Assembly (NCBI GenBank): GCA_937861115.1
Contig: CALMBD010000112.1
Coordinates: 1-50,549, forward strand
Origin: an uncultured Bacteroidota bacterium
Lineage (GTDB): Bacteria > Bacteroidota > Bacteroidia > Chitinophagales > Saprospiraceae
DNA length: 50,549 nt
Direction of reading: 5' to 3'
Below, one piece after another: positions 8,175-16,794 of this stretch (the first letter of the stretch is position 1; each line of letters begins with the position of its first letter). The translations under genes and the position numbers were made by a program. The notes below the pieces were generated by a model, which ran no database searches, was not told the origin of the DNA, and saw nothing but the letters and a program-made list of their open reading frames with translations.

Positions 8175-8804
8175 CTATCTGACCCGGTACACCTTTACGC
8201 GAAAGTGTCCGTCTTCTACGGGCGCCATGGGGCCTGCCCCGCTGAGCAGAAGCCCGGAGAAAGTGCCCGTAATGGTATCGTTCCGAAAACCGGTGATTTC
8301 GATATTGATATCGTTGCTCACGTCGTTCGATACGCCGGTGTAGTTCAGGGTATCGCGCGGGCTGAACTCTACCCCACCCCAGGCGAAGTTTTTCAACTGA
8401 AGCGTGGCGTAGGCAGGCGTGTAGGGAAAATCCCCGTTTTCCTCGTCAAATTCAAAGCCGAGTGCCATGCCAATGGTTGGCTGCACGGGATTGTCCTGCC
8501 GGATGATCTCTACATATTTTTTCTCCGGATCAAACCAGTTGCTGAGGGTGTCGAGTTTGGCGTTGTTGAAGTTATTCCGGGGCAGGTACCCGCCGGGACC
8601 GCGGCGCATGGGGTGCAGCAGCAACATCTCTCTTTGTTTAAACCGCAAATAGATGCCCGGGGTATCGGGGTCCTGAATGCCGGTTCCTGCCGGGCCGGCA
8701 TTCAGGGGCAGCAACAAAATAAATGGGAGGAATAAACCATACAGATCAGGAACAGCCCAAACTCTTCCGGCTTTCTTCCAGCATTTGAATGCGTTCCAGG
8801 CCAT
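8175..8804 (-). CDS. Small exported protein of unknown function overlapping valS
   Basis: About 209 residues from the ATG at 8804 (a further in-frame ATG is at 8825). Both starts lie inside the 3' end of valS in another frame, so the genes overlap by 59-80 bp. No in-frame ATG lies between valS's stop and the hydrophobic stretch. The overlap is therefore real unless a non-ATG codon is used. After a basic N-region comes a hydrophobic run 'LYGLFLPFILLLPLNAG', which looks like a signal peptide. The mature part is beta-rich and ends 'TITGTFSGLLLSGAGPM...VEDGHFRVKVYRVR'. This pattern of an 'xGTFSG' strand followed by a 'DGxF' strand is seen in small secreted Bacteroidota lipocalin-like proteins. 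No Cys lipobox is present. It is convergent with the EEP hydrolase gene (5 bp between stops). The function is unknown. Confidence 0.6.
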   Translation of the reverse strand: MAWNAFKCWKKAGRVWAVPDLYGLFLPFILLLPLNAGPAGTGIQDPDTPGIYLRFKQREMLLLHPMRRGPGGYLPRNNFNNAKLDTLSNWFDPEKKYVEIIRQDNPVQPTIGMALGFEFDEENGDFPYTPAYATLQLKNFAWGGVEFSPRDTLNYTGVSNDVSNDINIEITGFRNDTITGTFSGLLLSGAGPMAPVEDGHFRVKVYRVR

Positions 8805-11427
8805 CGGCAAGTTTTTTCCGTTCATTTTCTACGATTTCCGGCGGTGCGTTGTTCACAAAACGCTCATTTGAGAGTTTTCCCTCTATCGAACGCACGAATC
8901 CCCGCTGGTAGTCCAGTTCTTCCTTGATCTTGGCACATTCTGCCGCTACGTCAATTTCCTTGTTCAGTACCACATAGAACTTATCGGTACCTGAAATAAA
9001 GGATTTTGCATTGGCAGGCTCTGTGTCCACCAGGCTCAGTTCGCTGAGTACGGCGAGTTTCACTACCATCTCGCGCAGGCCCTCCTGTGCAAACAACGCC
9101 TGCGCGCTGCTGCCGTCCTGCACCTGAAGGACAAGCGGATCGCGTGGTTTGATCTGGTTCTGGTTGCGCAGATCGCGTATTCTGGCAATAATATCCTTGG
9201 CGGCCTCGACCTTCCCGATCAGCGACTGGTCTGATGTGCCGGCCTTTGGATAGCGTTGAACGATGCAATCGTCGCCTTCGGACCGGTCGCGCAGCTGATG
9301 CCACAGTTCTTCGGTGATAAACGGCATAAAAGGATGCAGTGCAACCACAATATCGGAATAAAGGTCGAGTGTAGCAGCGTAGGTGGCCCGGTCGATCGGC
9401 TGTTCGTAGCCAGGTTTGATCATTTCGAGGTACCAGGAGCAGAAATCGTCCCAGATAAAGCCATACAGGGTGAGCAGCCCCTCGCTTAGCCTGAACGTCC
9501 GGAAATCCTCTTCCACCTCGGTCAGCACCTGGTTGAATTTCTCCCGAAGCCAGCGCGCGGCAAGTGCGTTTTTCCGGGCAATTTCTTCACTTTCAGCCGT
9601 CTCGCTCTGTTGCCAGCCTTTTATAAGGCGAAGGGCATTCCAGAGTTTGTTGCAGAAGTTCCGGCCGTTTTCACAGAGTTTGTCATCAAACAGGATATCG
9701 CCGCCGGCAGCAGCGCTCGACATGAGTCCGTATCGCACCCCGTCGGCGCCGAAATCCTCCAGCAGTTTCAGGGCATCGGGTGAATTGCCGAGTGATTTTG
9801 ACATCTTTCGGCGTTGTTTATCGCGCACCATGCCGGTGAAGTACACATCTTTAAAAGGTTTCTGGCCTTTAAACTCAAAGCTTGCCATGATCATACGGGC
9901 AACCCAGAAAAAGATGATATCCCAACCTGTCACGAGTACGTTCGTCGGGTAGTAATACTTGAACTCCCCGTCGGGCTTGTTAAAACCGTCGAACACGCTG
10001 ATCGGCCAAAGCCAGGAAGAAGCCCAGGTGTCGAGTACGTCTTCGTCCTGCCGCAAGTCATCGATGCCGAGATTGGGGTTTCCGGTATCTTTTCTGGCGA
10101 TCTCCAGCGCTTCATCGGCATTTGAGGCAACAAAAACGAATGTTTCCTTGCTGGGGCCTTCCGATTTCAGATACCACGCGGGTATACGCTGGCCCCACCA
10201 CAGTTGACGGGAAATGCACCAGTCGCGGAGGTTTTCCATCCAGTTGCGGTACAGGTTCTGGAAACTGGGCGGGTAAAATTTTACCTGTTCGTCCAGTACG
10301 GCTTTTAGCGCTGGTGCTCCGAGGCTGGTCATGTCGACAAACCACTGCAACGACAACTTGGGCTCTACCACGGCATTGGTGCGTTCGGACCGGCCTATGC
10401 TGGTGGTGTATTCTTCTATTTTTACCAGATTTCCACTGGCCTCGAGCGCAGGTTGCATTTGTTTCCGCGCTTCAAAACGGTCCAGCCCTACAATGGGTTT
10501 GTAGGTGCATACGTCGTTGATCCGGCCGTCGTCGGCAATGGTATCCAGGACTTCCAGGTTGTGACGCTGCCCCACTTCATAGTCGTTCTGGTCGTGGGCA
10601 GGAGTAATTTTGAGGGCGCCTGTTCCGAATTCCACATCCACGTAGTCATCTGCAATTACCGGGATGGGGCGGTCGATAAGCGGAATGCGCACCATTTTTC
10701 CCACCATATTCCTGTATCGGTCATCCTTGGGGTTCACGGCAACTGCCACGTCGGCAAAGATCGTTTCCGGGCGTTGGGTAGCAATCGTAATCCCTTCATT
10801 ATCAGAACCTTCAAGCAGATATTTGATGTAAAACAGATGGGACTGTTCTTCATTGTGCAATACTTCTTCGTTCGACAGTACTGTTTTTGCTTCGGGGTCC
10901 CAGTTGACCATGCGCAGTCCCCGGTACAGTTTTCCTTTTCGATAGAGGTCGACAAAAGTCCGGATCACGTCATCATAGTAACCCTTGTCCATCGTAAACG
11001 CCGTGCGGTCCCAATCGCAGGAAGCGCCGAGTTTTCGCAACTGTTTCAGGATGATGCCGCCGTATTTGTCTTTCCATTGGTAGGCATACTCCATGAACTG
11101 CTCCCTGCTGATATCAGACTTGCGCAGTTTTTTCTCCTTGCGCAGCCATTGCACCACCTTGGCTTCGGTGGCGATGCTGGCGTGGTCGGTGCCGGGCACC
11201 CAGCAGGCATTTTTTCCGTCGAGGCGGGCTTTCCGGATCAGAATGTCCTGGATGGTATTGTTCAGCATATGCCCCATGTGCAACACACCTGTCACATTCG
11301 GCGGAGGTATGACGATCGTGAAGGGTTCTCGATCGTCCGGAACGGATCTGAAATAGCCGCGGCTTTCCCAGTGGGCATACCAGCGCTCTTCGGTTTCGGA
11401 CGGGTTGTAACGGGTGGATAGATCCAT
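8746..11427 (-). CDS. valS: Valine--tRNA ligase
   Basis: 893 residues from the ATG at 11427; the frame extends upstream but those residues are low-quality sequence, and MDLSTRYNPSETEERWYAHW is the canonical beginning. The class I signature 'HMGH' is at residues 50-53 and 'KMSKS' at 541-545. The editing (CP1) domain lies between ('ATQRPETIFADVAVAVNP', 'GTGALKITPAHDQNDYEVG'). The anticodon-binding domain follows ('LHPFMPFITEELWHQL'). A C-terminal coiled-coil arm (last ~65 residues, 'AKIKEELDYQRGFVRSIEGKLSNERFVNNAPPE') is typical of ValRS. The enzyme charges tRNA-Val in the cytoplasm. It has its own well-formed promoter at 11462-11494, and its 3' end overlaps the small exported-protein gene. Confidence 0.97.
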   Translation of the reverse strand: MDLSTRYNPSETEERWYAHWESRGYFRSVPDDREPFTIVIPPPNVTGVLHMGHMLNNTIQDILIRKARLDGKNACWVPGTDHASIATEAKVVQWLRKEKKLRKSDISREQFMEYAYQWKDKYGGIILKQLRKLGASCDWDRTAFTMDKGYYDDVIRTFVDLYRKGKLYRGLRMVNWDPEAKTVLSNEEVLHNEEQSHLFYIKYLLEGSDNEGITIATQRPETIFADVAVAVNPKDDRYRNMVGKMVRIPLIDRPIPVIADDYVDVEFGTGALKITPAHDQNDYEVGQRHNLEVLDTIADDGRINDVCTYKPIVGLDRFEARKQMQPALEASGNLVKIEEYTTSIGRSERTNAVVEPKLSLQWFVDMTSLGAPALKAVLDEQVKFYPPSFQNLYRNWMENLRDWCISRQLWWGQRIPAWYLKSEGPSKETFVFVASNADEALEIARKDTGNPNLGIDDLRQDEDVLDTWASSWLWPISVFDGFNKPDGEFKYYYPTNVLVTGWDIIFFWVARMIMASFEFKGQKPFKDVYFTGMVRDKQRRKMSKSLGNSPDALKLLEDFGADGVRYGLMSSAAAGGDILFDDKLCENGRNFCNKLWNALRLIKGWQQSETAESEEIARKNALAARWLREKFNQVLTEVEEDFRTFRLSEGLLTLYGFIWDDFCSWYLEMIKPGYEQPIDRATYAATLDLYSDIVVALHPFMPFITEELWHQLRDRSEGDDCIVQRYPKAGTSDQSLIGKVEAAKDIIARIRDLRNQNQIKPRDPLVLQVQDGSSAQALFAQEGLREMVVKLAVLSELSLVDTEPANAKSFISGTDKFYVVLNKEIDVAAECAKIKEELDYQRGFVRSIEGKLSNERFVNNAPPEIVENERKKLADGLERIQMLEESRKSLGCS

Positions 11428-11461
11428 GGCAGCAGTATTGCGAATATTAAAATGAGGGCGG

Positions 11462-11494
11462 CAAAGGTAACGCGCCTGAGCGGGAAAGAACAAA
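11462..11494 (-). promoter_or_regulatory. valS promoter, TTTG-N21-TAnnTTTG
   Basis: On the minus strand a TTTG -33 element (11491-11494, within TTTTTG) is followed after 21 nt by TACCTTTG (11462-11469), both exact matches to the Bacteroidota housekeeping sigma consensus. The start codon is 34 bp downstream. The 21-nt spacing is identical to that before the OmpA gene, which strengthens both calls. Confidence 0.65.
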
Positions 11495-11524
11495 AAGCAA
11501 ACAGGGCTTTGTTCCGTAAGGTGC

Positions 11525-11565
11525 AAAAAAAACGTGAGCCATTCCAGGGTTGGAATGGCTCACGT
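11525..11565 (-). terminator. Rho-independent terminator of the OmpA-family gene
   Basis: A perfect 14-bp stem (11532-11545 paired with 11552-11565, ACGTGAGCCATTCC and its complement) with a 6-nt loop is followed on the minus strand by eight T residues (11525-11532). It lies 20 bp after the OmpA gene stop and just upstream of the valS promoter, so it separates the two transcription units. Confidence 0.9.
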
Positions 11566-11584
11566 TGTCTGTAAGAAGGGGTGT

Positions 11585-13012
11585 TTATTTCACGTAAAGT
11601 TCGAATTCAACGCGGCGGTTTTGCGCGCGACCGGCAGCGGTTTTATTGTCGGCAACGGGCTTGGTTTCGCCGTATCCGGCATGTGCCATCCGTCCGGCAG
11701 CGATGCCTTTGCTGACCAGATAGTCGTAGCAGGTCTTGGCGCGGCGCTCGGAGAGCGACATGTTCATTTTGTCGTCGCCTGTTGCATCGGTATGCCCGTT
11801 GATATTGAGGCTGTATTCCGGGTACTGATTCATCACCGACACCACTTCGTCGAGTACGGGGTAGGAAGATTTCAGCAAGGTGGCACTGCCGGTCTGGAAT
11901 TGAACCAGTTTGATGGCCCGCTCCAGTTTGGCTTTGTCTTCCTGCTTGATTTCCGGACAGCCTTTATTGCTGGCGGGGCCGGCCTTATCCGGGCAGCGGT
12001 CGTCTTTATCAGCAACACCGTCGCCATCCTGGTCGGGGCAGCCGCGCATGGCTACGGTGCCTTTTTGATCGGGACAATCATCATCGCCGTCGCGGATGCC
12101 GTCGCCGTCGCGGTCAGGGCAGCCCTGCAGCGTAGCCAGGCCTTTTTGATCAGGACAGCGGTCTTCCCTGTCGACCACGCCGTCGCCGTCGCGGTCAGGA
12201 CAGCCACCGGTAGCAGCGGGCCCTGCTTCTTTCGGGCATTTGTCGTCTTTGTCGGCGATGCCGTCGCCGTCCGTATCGGGGCAACCGAAGAACGTCGCGA
12301 TGCCGGGTTCGTCCGGACACTGGTCGTCGCCGTCGGCTATGCCGTCGCCGTCGCGGTCAGGACAGCCCATCAGTTCGGCAACGCCGGGTACGTCGGGGCA
12401 TTTATCGGTTACGTCAAGGATTCCGTCGCCATCGCGGTCTGCAGGTGGCGGTGGTGGCTCTTCTCCGCCGAAGTAGAAGGTTGCACCCAGACCGTGGTGC
12501 CAGCCCGGGCGATTTTCGAGAGAAAAACGGAATTGGGTTTGAACGTTAACATAGACATTATCGAGGAATTTAAGGCTGAGTCCCACCCCTGCCGGGATAT
12601 TGAAATCAAAGAAATCGTCGTCAATATTCCAGGAGGAGCCTATGCCAAGGTTTGCAAAAGGATTAATGAGGGCATCATGTTTAAAGAAGTGGTGCTGGGC
12701 CAAAACATCGAGGTTTGCAAGCAATTCGTTTTTGCTCTCCAGGCCACTCGGAGAGAGAATACGGCGAGCGGTTCCGATTTTTACCGGCACAACAAGCCAG
12801 GTATGGTTGTCCAAACGGCGGTTATAGGCCAATTCGATACCCCTGCCGTTTGATTGAAAAACGTCACTCCAGTCCTCCCATGCGGGTTCGGGATTATCGT
12901 AATTATACCACAAAGCCCGGAAAGTCAGGCCGTGTTTAGGCTGGGCAAATGCCTCTTGCTGTACCATCAGAAGACAAATTGCCAAAAAGAAAATAGTAAC
13001 GAATTGCTTCAT
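11585..13012 (-). CDS. OmpA-family outer-membrane protein with six thrombospondin type 3 repeats
   Basis: 475 residues. A signal peptide (to about residue 23, EAFAQ) precedes an N-terminal eight-stranded beta-barrel domain (about 24-185). A proline run 'EEPPPPPAD' leads into six thrombospondin-3 calcium-binding repeats (about 190-325, DxDGDGxxDxxDxCP). The OmpA C-terminal peptidoglycan-binding domain (about 350-475) has 'NINGHTDATGDDKMNMSLSERRAKTCYDYL' and the final 'AGRAQNRRVEFELYVK'. The protein anchors the outer membrane to peptidoglycan, with calcium-stiffened repeats as a spacer. The repeats are also visible at DNA level (about 11960-12440, CGTCGCCGTCGCGGTC-like blocks). That periodicity leaves a long antisense frame open, which is not a gene. 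The gene has a consensus promoter and a strong terminator of its own. Confidence 0.93.
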   Translation of the reverse strand: MKQFVTIFFLAICLLMVQQEAFAQPKHGLTFRALWYNYDNPEPAWEDWSDVFQSNGRGIELAYNRRLDNHTWLVVPVKIGTARRILSPSGLESKNELLANLDVLAQHHFFKHDALINPFANLGIGSSWNIDDDFFDFNIPAGVGLSLKFLDNVYVNVQTQFRFSLENRPGWHHGLGATFYFGGEEPPPPPADRDGDGILDVTDKCPDVPGVAELMGCPDRDGDGIADGDDQCPDEPGIATFFGCPDTDGDGIADKDDKCPKEAGPAATGGCPDRDGDGVVDREDRCPDQKGLATLQGCPDRDGDGIRDGDDDCPDQKGTVAMRGCPDQDGDGVADKDDRCPDKAGPASNKGCPEIKQEDKAKLERAIKLVQFQTGSATLLKSSYPVLDEVVSVMNQYPEYSLNINGHTDATGDDKMNMSLSERRAKTCYDYLVSKGIAAGRMAHAGYGETKPVADNKTAAGRAQNRRVEFELYVK

Positions 13013-13056
13013 AATTGATTGGTTTGTTTCATAAAAGTTGGAATCGTTTTCCAGTC

Positions 13057-13089
13057 CAAAAGTAGGAAGTGTTAATGATTTGACACAAA
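13057..13089 (-). promoter_or_regulatory. Promoter of the OmpA-family gene, TTTG-N21-TAnnTTTG
   Basis: On the minus strand TTTG (13086-13089) is followed after 21 nt by TACTTTTG (13057-13064). The start codon at 13012 follows after a 44-bp leader. Element sequence and spacing match the valS promoter exactly in architecture. Confidence 0.65.
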
Positions 13090-13190
13090 ATTTTTAAAGA
13101 TGAAGTTGTTTAAACTTTCCTGTCGGAGAGGAAGGGCAAGAATTTCCGCGTCAGTCGGGATAATAATCCGGACAATTCCGCCCGAACTGC

Positions 13191-13198
13191 TATTTTTG
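13191..13198 (+). promoter_or_regulatory. -7 box upstream of smc
   Basis: TATTTTTG is an exact TAnnTTTG match, 28 bp before the smc ATG. No clear -33 TTTG is found at 21 nt. The position gives a leader of about 20 nt. Confidence 0.45.
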
Positions 13199-13226
13199 CC
13201 CACTTTTCTAAAGTTTAGAGCGTAAA

Positions 13227-16200
13227 ATGCGGTTAAAATCCCTTGAAATAAAAGGCTTTAAGAGTTTTGCCAACGAAACCGTCCTGCACTTCAATTCTGA
13301 CGTGACGGGGGTCGTAGGCCCCAACGGTTCCGGGAAAAGCAATGTTGTGGATGCCATTCGCTGGGTGCTGGGTGAGCAAAAAAGCAGCCAGTTGCGCCTC
13401 GATAAAATGGCTTCGGTCATCTTCAACGGTACTAAAAAGCGCAAGGAAGGTCAAATGGCCCAGGTGACGCTGACTTTCGACAACACCAAAAACATCCTGC
13501 CTACCGATTATAATACTGTGAGTATCAGCCGTATCCTTTACCGCAGCGGCGAGAGCGAATACAGGTTGAACGGCGTTACCTGCCGCCTTAAAGATATCAC
13601 AGCCCTCTTTCTGGATACGGGTATCGGCGCCGACTCCTACGCCATAATCGCCCTGAATATGGTGGAAGACCTGCTCAGCGACCGCGAGGCAGCGCGGCGC
13701 AAAATGTTTGAACAGGCGGCCGGTGTAAGCAAGTACAAGGCCCGCAAGCACGAAACCCAACTCAAACTAGAAGCCACAACGGCCGACCTGGACCGGGTAG
13801 AAGACTTGTTGTTTGAAATTGAAGACCAACTCAAAAAACTCGAAAAGCAAGCCGAGCGCGCGCAAAAATTCTATGCGCTCAAAAGCGATTACAAAAACCT
13901 GAGCATTGAACTGGCCGTGCACAACCTGGCCCGGCACAAGAAATCATTCAAGGAACTGGAAGACCAGATCGCCAGGGAGGAGGATAATTACCGCACCACG
14001 GAGGCGCAGACACGTTTGCTCGAGGCCGATATCGAGTCCAAAAGAAAGACCCATACCGACAAGGAAACCTCGCTCAGTGAACAACAACAGGAGGTGAACC
14101 GCCTGACCGGACGGATACGGGGTAAGGAAAACGAAAAGGGGATGCAGGAGCAGAAGCGCAGTTTCGTCCTGAACGACATCCGCCGCCTCGAAGATCAACT
14201 TACCCAATACAATACCCAGCAGCAGACGCTGGAGCTGGAGGTGACCGGCTATCAAACCGACCTGAATTACGAACGCAATGTTGAGGCGGAACTTGAAGAA
14301 GCACTGAAACAGGCGCAGCAACTGCTCGAAACCGTGCGTTCCGACCATAACCTGCTCAAGGGCAACCTGGACGAGTTCGTCCGGGAGCAACAGGTACTCG
14401 AACGCGAGGTAGTGGAACTGGAAAAGCAGAAAGCCATCCAGAGCAACCAGATTGACAACCTGCGCCGCGACGTGGAGCGCACCCTGACGGATATTGCCGC
14501 CCGCAGGGAGGAGATGAAGGTGCTGGAAAAAAGTATTGCAGAACTCGTCAAAACGGAACAACTCCAGACCGGCAAGATCAACGCCCTGGAATCGGCTGAA
14601 AACAAACGCAAATCGGAAATTGCCGAGACAGAGAAACAACAGGAAATTCTGTTAAAAAAACTCGCCGACCACAACCGCCAACTCGATTCCCGCCGCAACG
14701 AGTTCAAACTCACCAAAAGCATGGTGGAGTCGCTGGAGGGTTTTCCCGAAAGCATCAAATTTCTCAGCCAGCAAAAGGAATGGGCCAAGAACTGTCCGCT
14801 GCTGTCCGACCTGATATACGTCCGGGAAGAGTACCGTGTGGTGATCGAGAATTATCTGGAGCAATACCTCAACTACTACGTGGTGCCCAATGCAGATGAA
14901 GGCGCCCGGGCTATTGCCCTGCTCGGACAAAGTCAGAAAGGGCGCGCCAACTTCTTCCTGCTCGATGCCTTCAGCGGGTACCAGGCGCCGCTCGCCCTTT
15001 TGCCCGGCGGGATCAGGGCGGTGGAACTGGTCGATGTGGAACCGCAATACCGGCCGCTGGTGGAATACCTGCTCGAAAACGTACTGGTTACCGACGAAAC
15101 TACTCCGCCTACCCATATTTCCAATTCCGATGTCGTGCTGCTGTCCAAATCGGGAACATTTGTACGGCGAAAATTCAGCCTGAGCGGTGGGTCGGTAGGT
15201 CTCTTCGAGGGCAAGAAAATCGGCCGGAAAAAGAACCTTGAAATACTGGAAGCAGAAATAAAAAAACTGGAAACCACTGAAAACCAGTACAATACACAAT
15301 TAACTACCCTGCGCAGTCACCTCCAGAGTCTGAAAAACGATGACCAGAGCGCATCGCTGCAACGCGAACGCGAGTCGTTGAACAACCTCAGCCGGGAAAA
15401 AGCGGGGCTACAAGCCAAACTGGATAATATTGCGGCATTCGTGGTCAATTTCGACGTGCAGGCTGGCGACTCCAACGACCGGATCAAGTCGCTCACGGCC
15501 AGCAATGCGCAGATCGAGCGTGACTTGCAGACCAAACAAAAAGCCGCAGCAGCCGTCCGTGAACGGCTCGGAAGCGCCGACGGGTCGTTCCGCGAAGTAG
15601 CGGAACAACTCAGCCAGGCATCCCACGATTTCAACCAGAAAAACATCGAGTTTATCCGGCAACAAAACAAGGTGAACGCCTTCAGACAGGAACTCACCTT
15701 CCGGGAAAAACGGCGGGAGGAATTGCGGCAATCTGTCGCGACCGCTCAGGCTTCACTGGCGCGCAATCGCGATGAAATCGCCCTGCTCGAGGCAGATATC
15801 GAGCGTATCGGACAGGAACTTACAGCCGGTTATGCAGAGAAAAAGGCCAAGGAAGCGACCCTGAGTGCCGTCGAGCAGACCTATTTCAAGGCCCGCAACG
15901 AAATACACGAGTTGGAAAACAAGCAACGGGATAATTTCCGCAAGCAACAGGACCTGCAGGTGCTTGTCAATCGACTGAAAGACAAGTTTTCCGATGTCAA
16001 GTTCGAGATCACCTCCATCGGCGAACGGTTACGGGTGGAGTTCGGCATGGGGGTAAACGACATTATCAACCAGGAGCCCGACCCTGCCTATCAGCGCGAC
16101 AACCTCGAACGCGAGGTGAACAACCTGAAGCGCCGCCTGGATACCTATGGCGAGATCAATCCCATGGCCATCGAGGCATACAACGAGATCAAGGAGCGCT

Positions 16201-16778
16201 ACGACACCATTGCAGGGCAGCGCAACGATATCCTTACCGCCAAGGAAAACCTGATCCAGACCATGAAAGAGATCGAAGAAACCGCTACACAGCGATTCCT
16301 CGAATCCTTCGCCCAGGTGCGGGAAAATTTTATCACGGTTTTCCGGACGCTGTTTACGGAAGAGGATACGGCAGACCTGCTGCTCAGCAATCCCGCCAAC
16401 CCGCTCGAGTCGGACATCAATATCATTGCCAAACCAAAGGGCAAACGGCCTCAAACCATCGCTCAACTTTCCGGCGGGGAAAAAACGCTCACCGCAACGG
16501 CGTTGCTGTTCGCGCTTTACCTGCTCAAGCCGGCACCGTTTTGCATTTTTGACGAGGTGGACGCCCCGCTCGACGACGCCAACATCGAGAAGTTCAACAA
16601 GATCATACGCCAGTTTTCCAAAGACTCACAGTTCATTGTAGTGACGCACAACAAGGCTACCATGGCTGCGGTGGATACGATCTATGGCGTGTATATGCCA
16701 GAGCAGGGCGTTTCTGCCGTCACACCGGTCGATTTCCGGAAACTGGGGCACGAAGCAATGGTATTCGAGGCCGGTTAA
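13227..16778 (+). CDS. smc: Chromosome segregation ATPase SMC
   Basis: 1183 residues, the usual length of bacterial SMC. The Walker A motif GPNGSGKS is at residues 31-38. Long coiled coils (about 170-500 and 680-1020) flank a hinge domain (about 510-670, from 'FPESIKFL' to 'FVRRKFSLSGGSVGLFEGKK'). The C-terminal ABC signature LSGGEK starts at residue 1081 and Walker B 'CIFDEVDAPLDD' contains Asp1109/Glu1110. The dimer, with ScpA/ScpB (not in this window), extrudes DNA loops and organises the nucleoid. The start ATG is the first residue of the conserved 'MRLKSLEIKGFKSFA'. The gene is convergent with the M1 peptidase gene (16 bp between stops). No truncation or missing motif is seen. Confidence 0.97.
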   Translation: MRLKSLEIKGFKSFANETVLHFNSDVTGVVGPNGSGKSNVVDAIRWVLGEQKSSQLRLDKMASVIFNGTKKRKEGQMAQVTLTFDNTKNILPTDYNTVSISRILYRSGESEYRLNGVTCRLKDITALFLDTGIGADSYAIIALNMVEDLLSDREAARRKMFEQAAGVSKYKARKHETQLKLEATTADLDRVEDLLFEIEDQLKKLEKQAERAQKFYALKSDYKNLSIELAVHNLARHKKSFKELEDQIAREEDNYRTTEAQTRLLEADIESKRKTHTDKETSLSEQQQEVNRLTGRIRGKENEKGMQEQKRSFVLNDIRRLEDQLTQYNTQQQTLELEVTGYQTDLNYERNVEAELEEALKQAQQLLETVRSDHNLLKGNLDEFVREQQVLEREVVELEKQKAIQSNQIDNLRRDVERTLTDIAARREEMKVLEKSIAELVKTEQLQTGKINALESAENKRKSEIAETEKQQEILLKKLADHNRQLDSRRNEFKLTKSMVESLEGFPESIKFLSQQKEWAKNCPLLSDLIYVREEYRVVIENYLEQYLNYYVVPNADEGARAIALLGQSQKGRANFFLLDAFSGYQAPLALLPGGIRAVELVDVEPQYRPLVEYLLENVLVTDETTPPTHISNSDVVLLSKSGTFVRRKFSLSGGSVGLFEGKKIGRKKNLEILEAEIKKLETTENQYNTQLTTLRSHLQSLKNDDQSASLQRERESLNNLSREKAGLQAKLDNIAAFVVNFDVQAGDSNDRIKSLTASNAQIERDLQTKQKAAAAVRERLGSADGSFREVAEQLSQASHDFNQKNIEFIRQQNKVNAFRQELTFREKRREELRQSVATAQASLARNRDEIALLEADIERIGQELTAGYAEKKAKEATLSAVEQTYFKARNEIHELENKQRDNFRKQQDLQVLVNRLKDKFSDVKFEITSIGERLRVEFGMGVNDIINQEPDPAYQRDNLEREVNNLKRRLDTYGEINPMAIEAYNEIKERYDTIAGQRNDILTAKENLIQTMKEIEETATQRFLESFAQVRENFITVFRTLFTEEDTADLLLSNPANPLESDINIIAKPKGKRPQTIAQLSGGEKTLTATALLFALYLLKPAPFCIFDEVDAPLDDANIEKFNKIIRQFSKDSQFIVVTHNKATMAAVDTIYGVYMPEQGVSAVTPVDFRKLGHEAMVFEAG

Positions 16779-16794
16779 GGGCGGTCCGTTGCGC

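Noticed and set aside
10453-11421. Plus-strand ORF of 322 codons antisense to valS
   Set aside because: The valS frame has full-length family motifs; the antisense frame has none.
11534-12853. A 439-codon plus-strand ORF antisense to the OmpA-family gene
   Set aside because: It mirrors the codon pattern of the thrombospondin-3 repeats and the OmpA domain on the other strand, where promoter, signal peptide, domains and terminator all fit.
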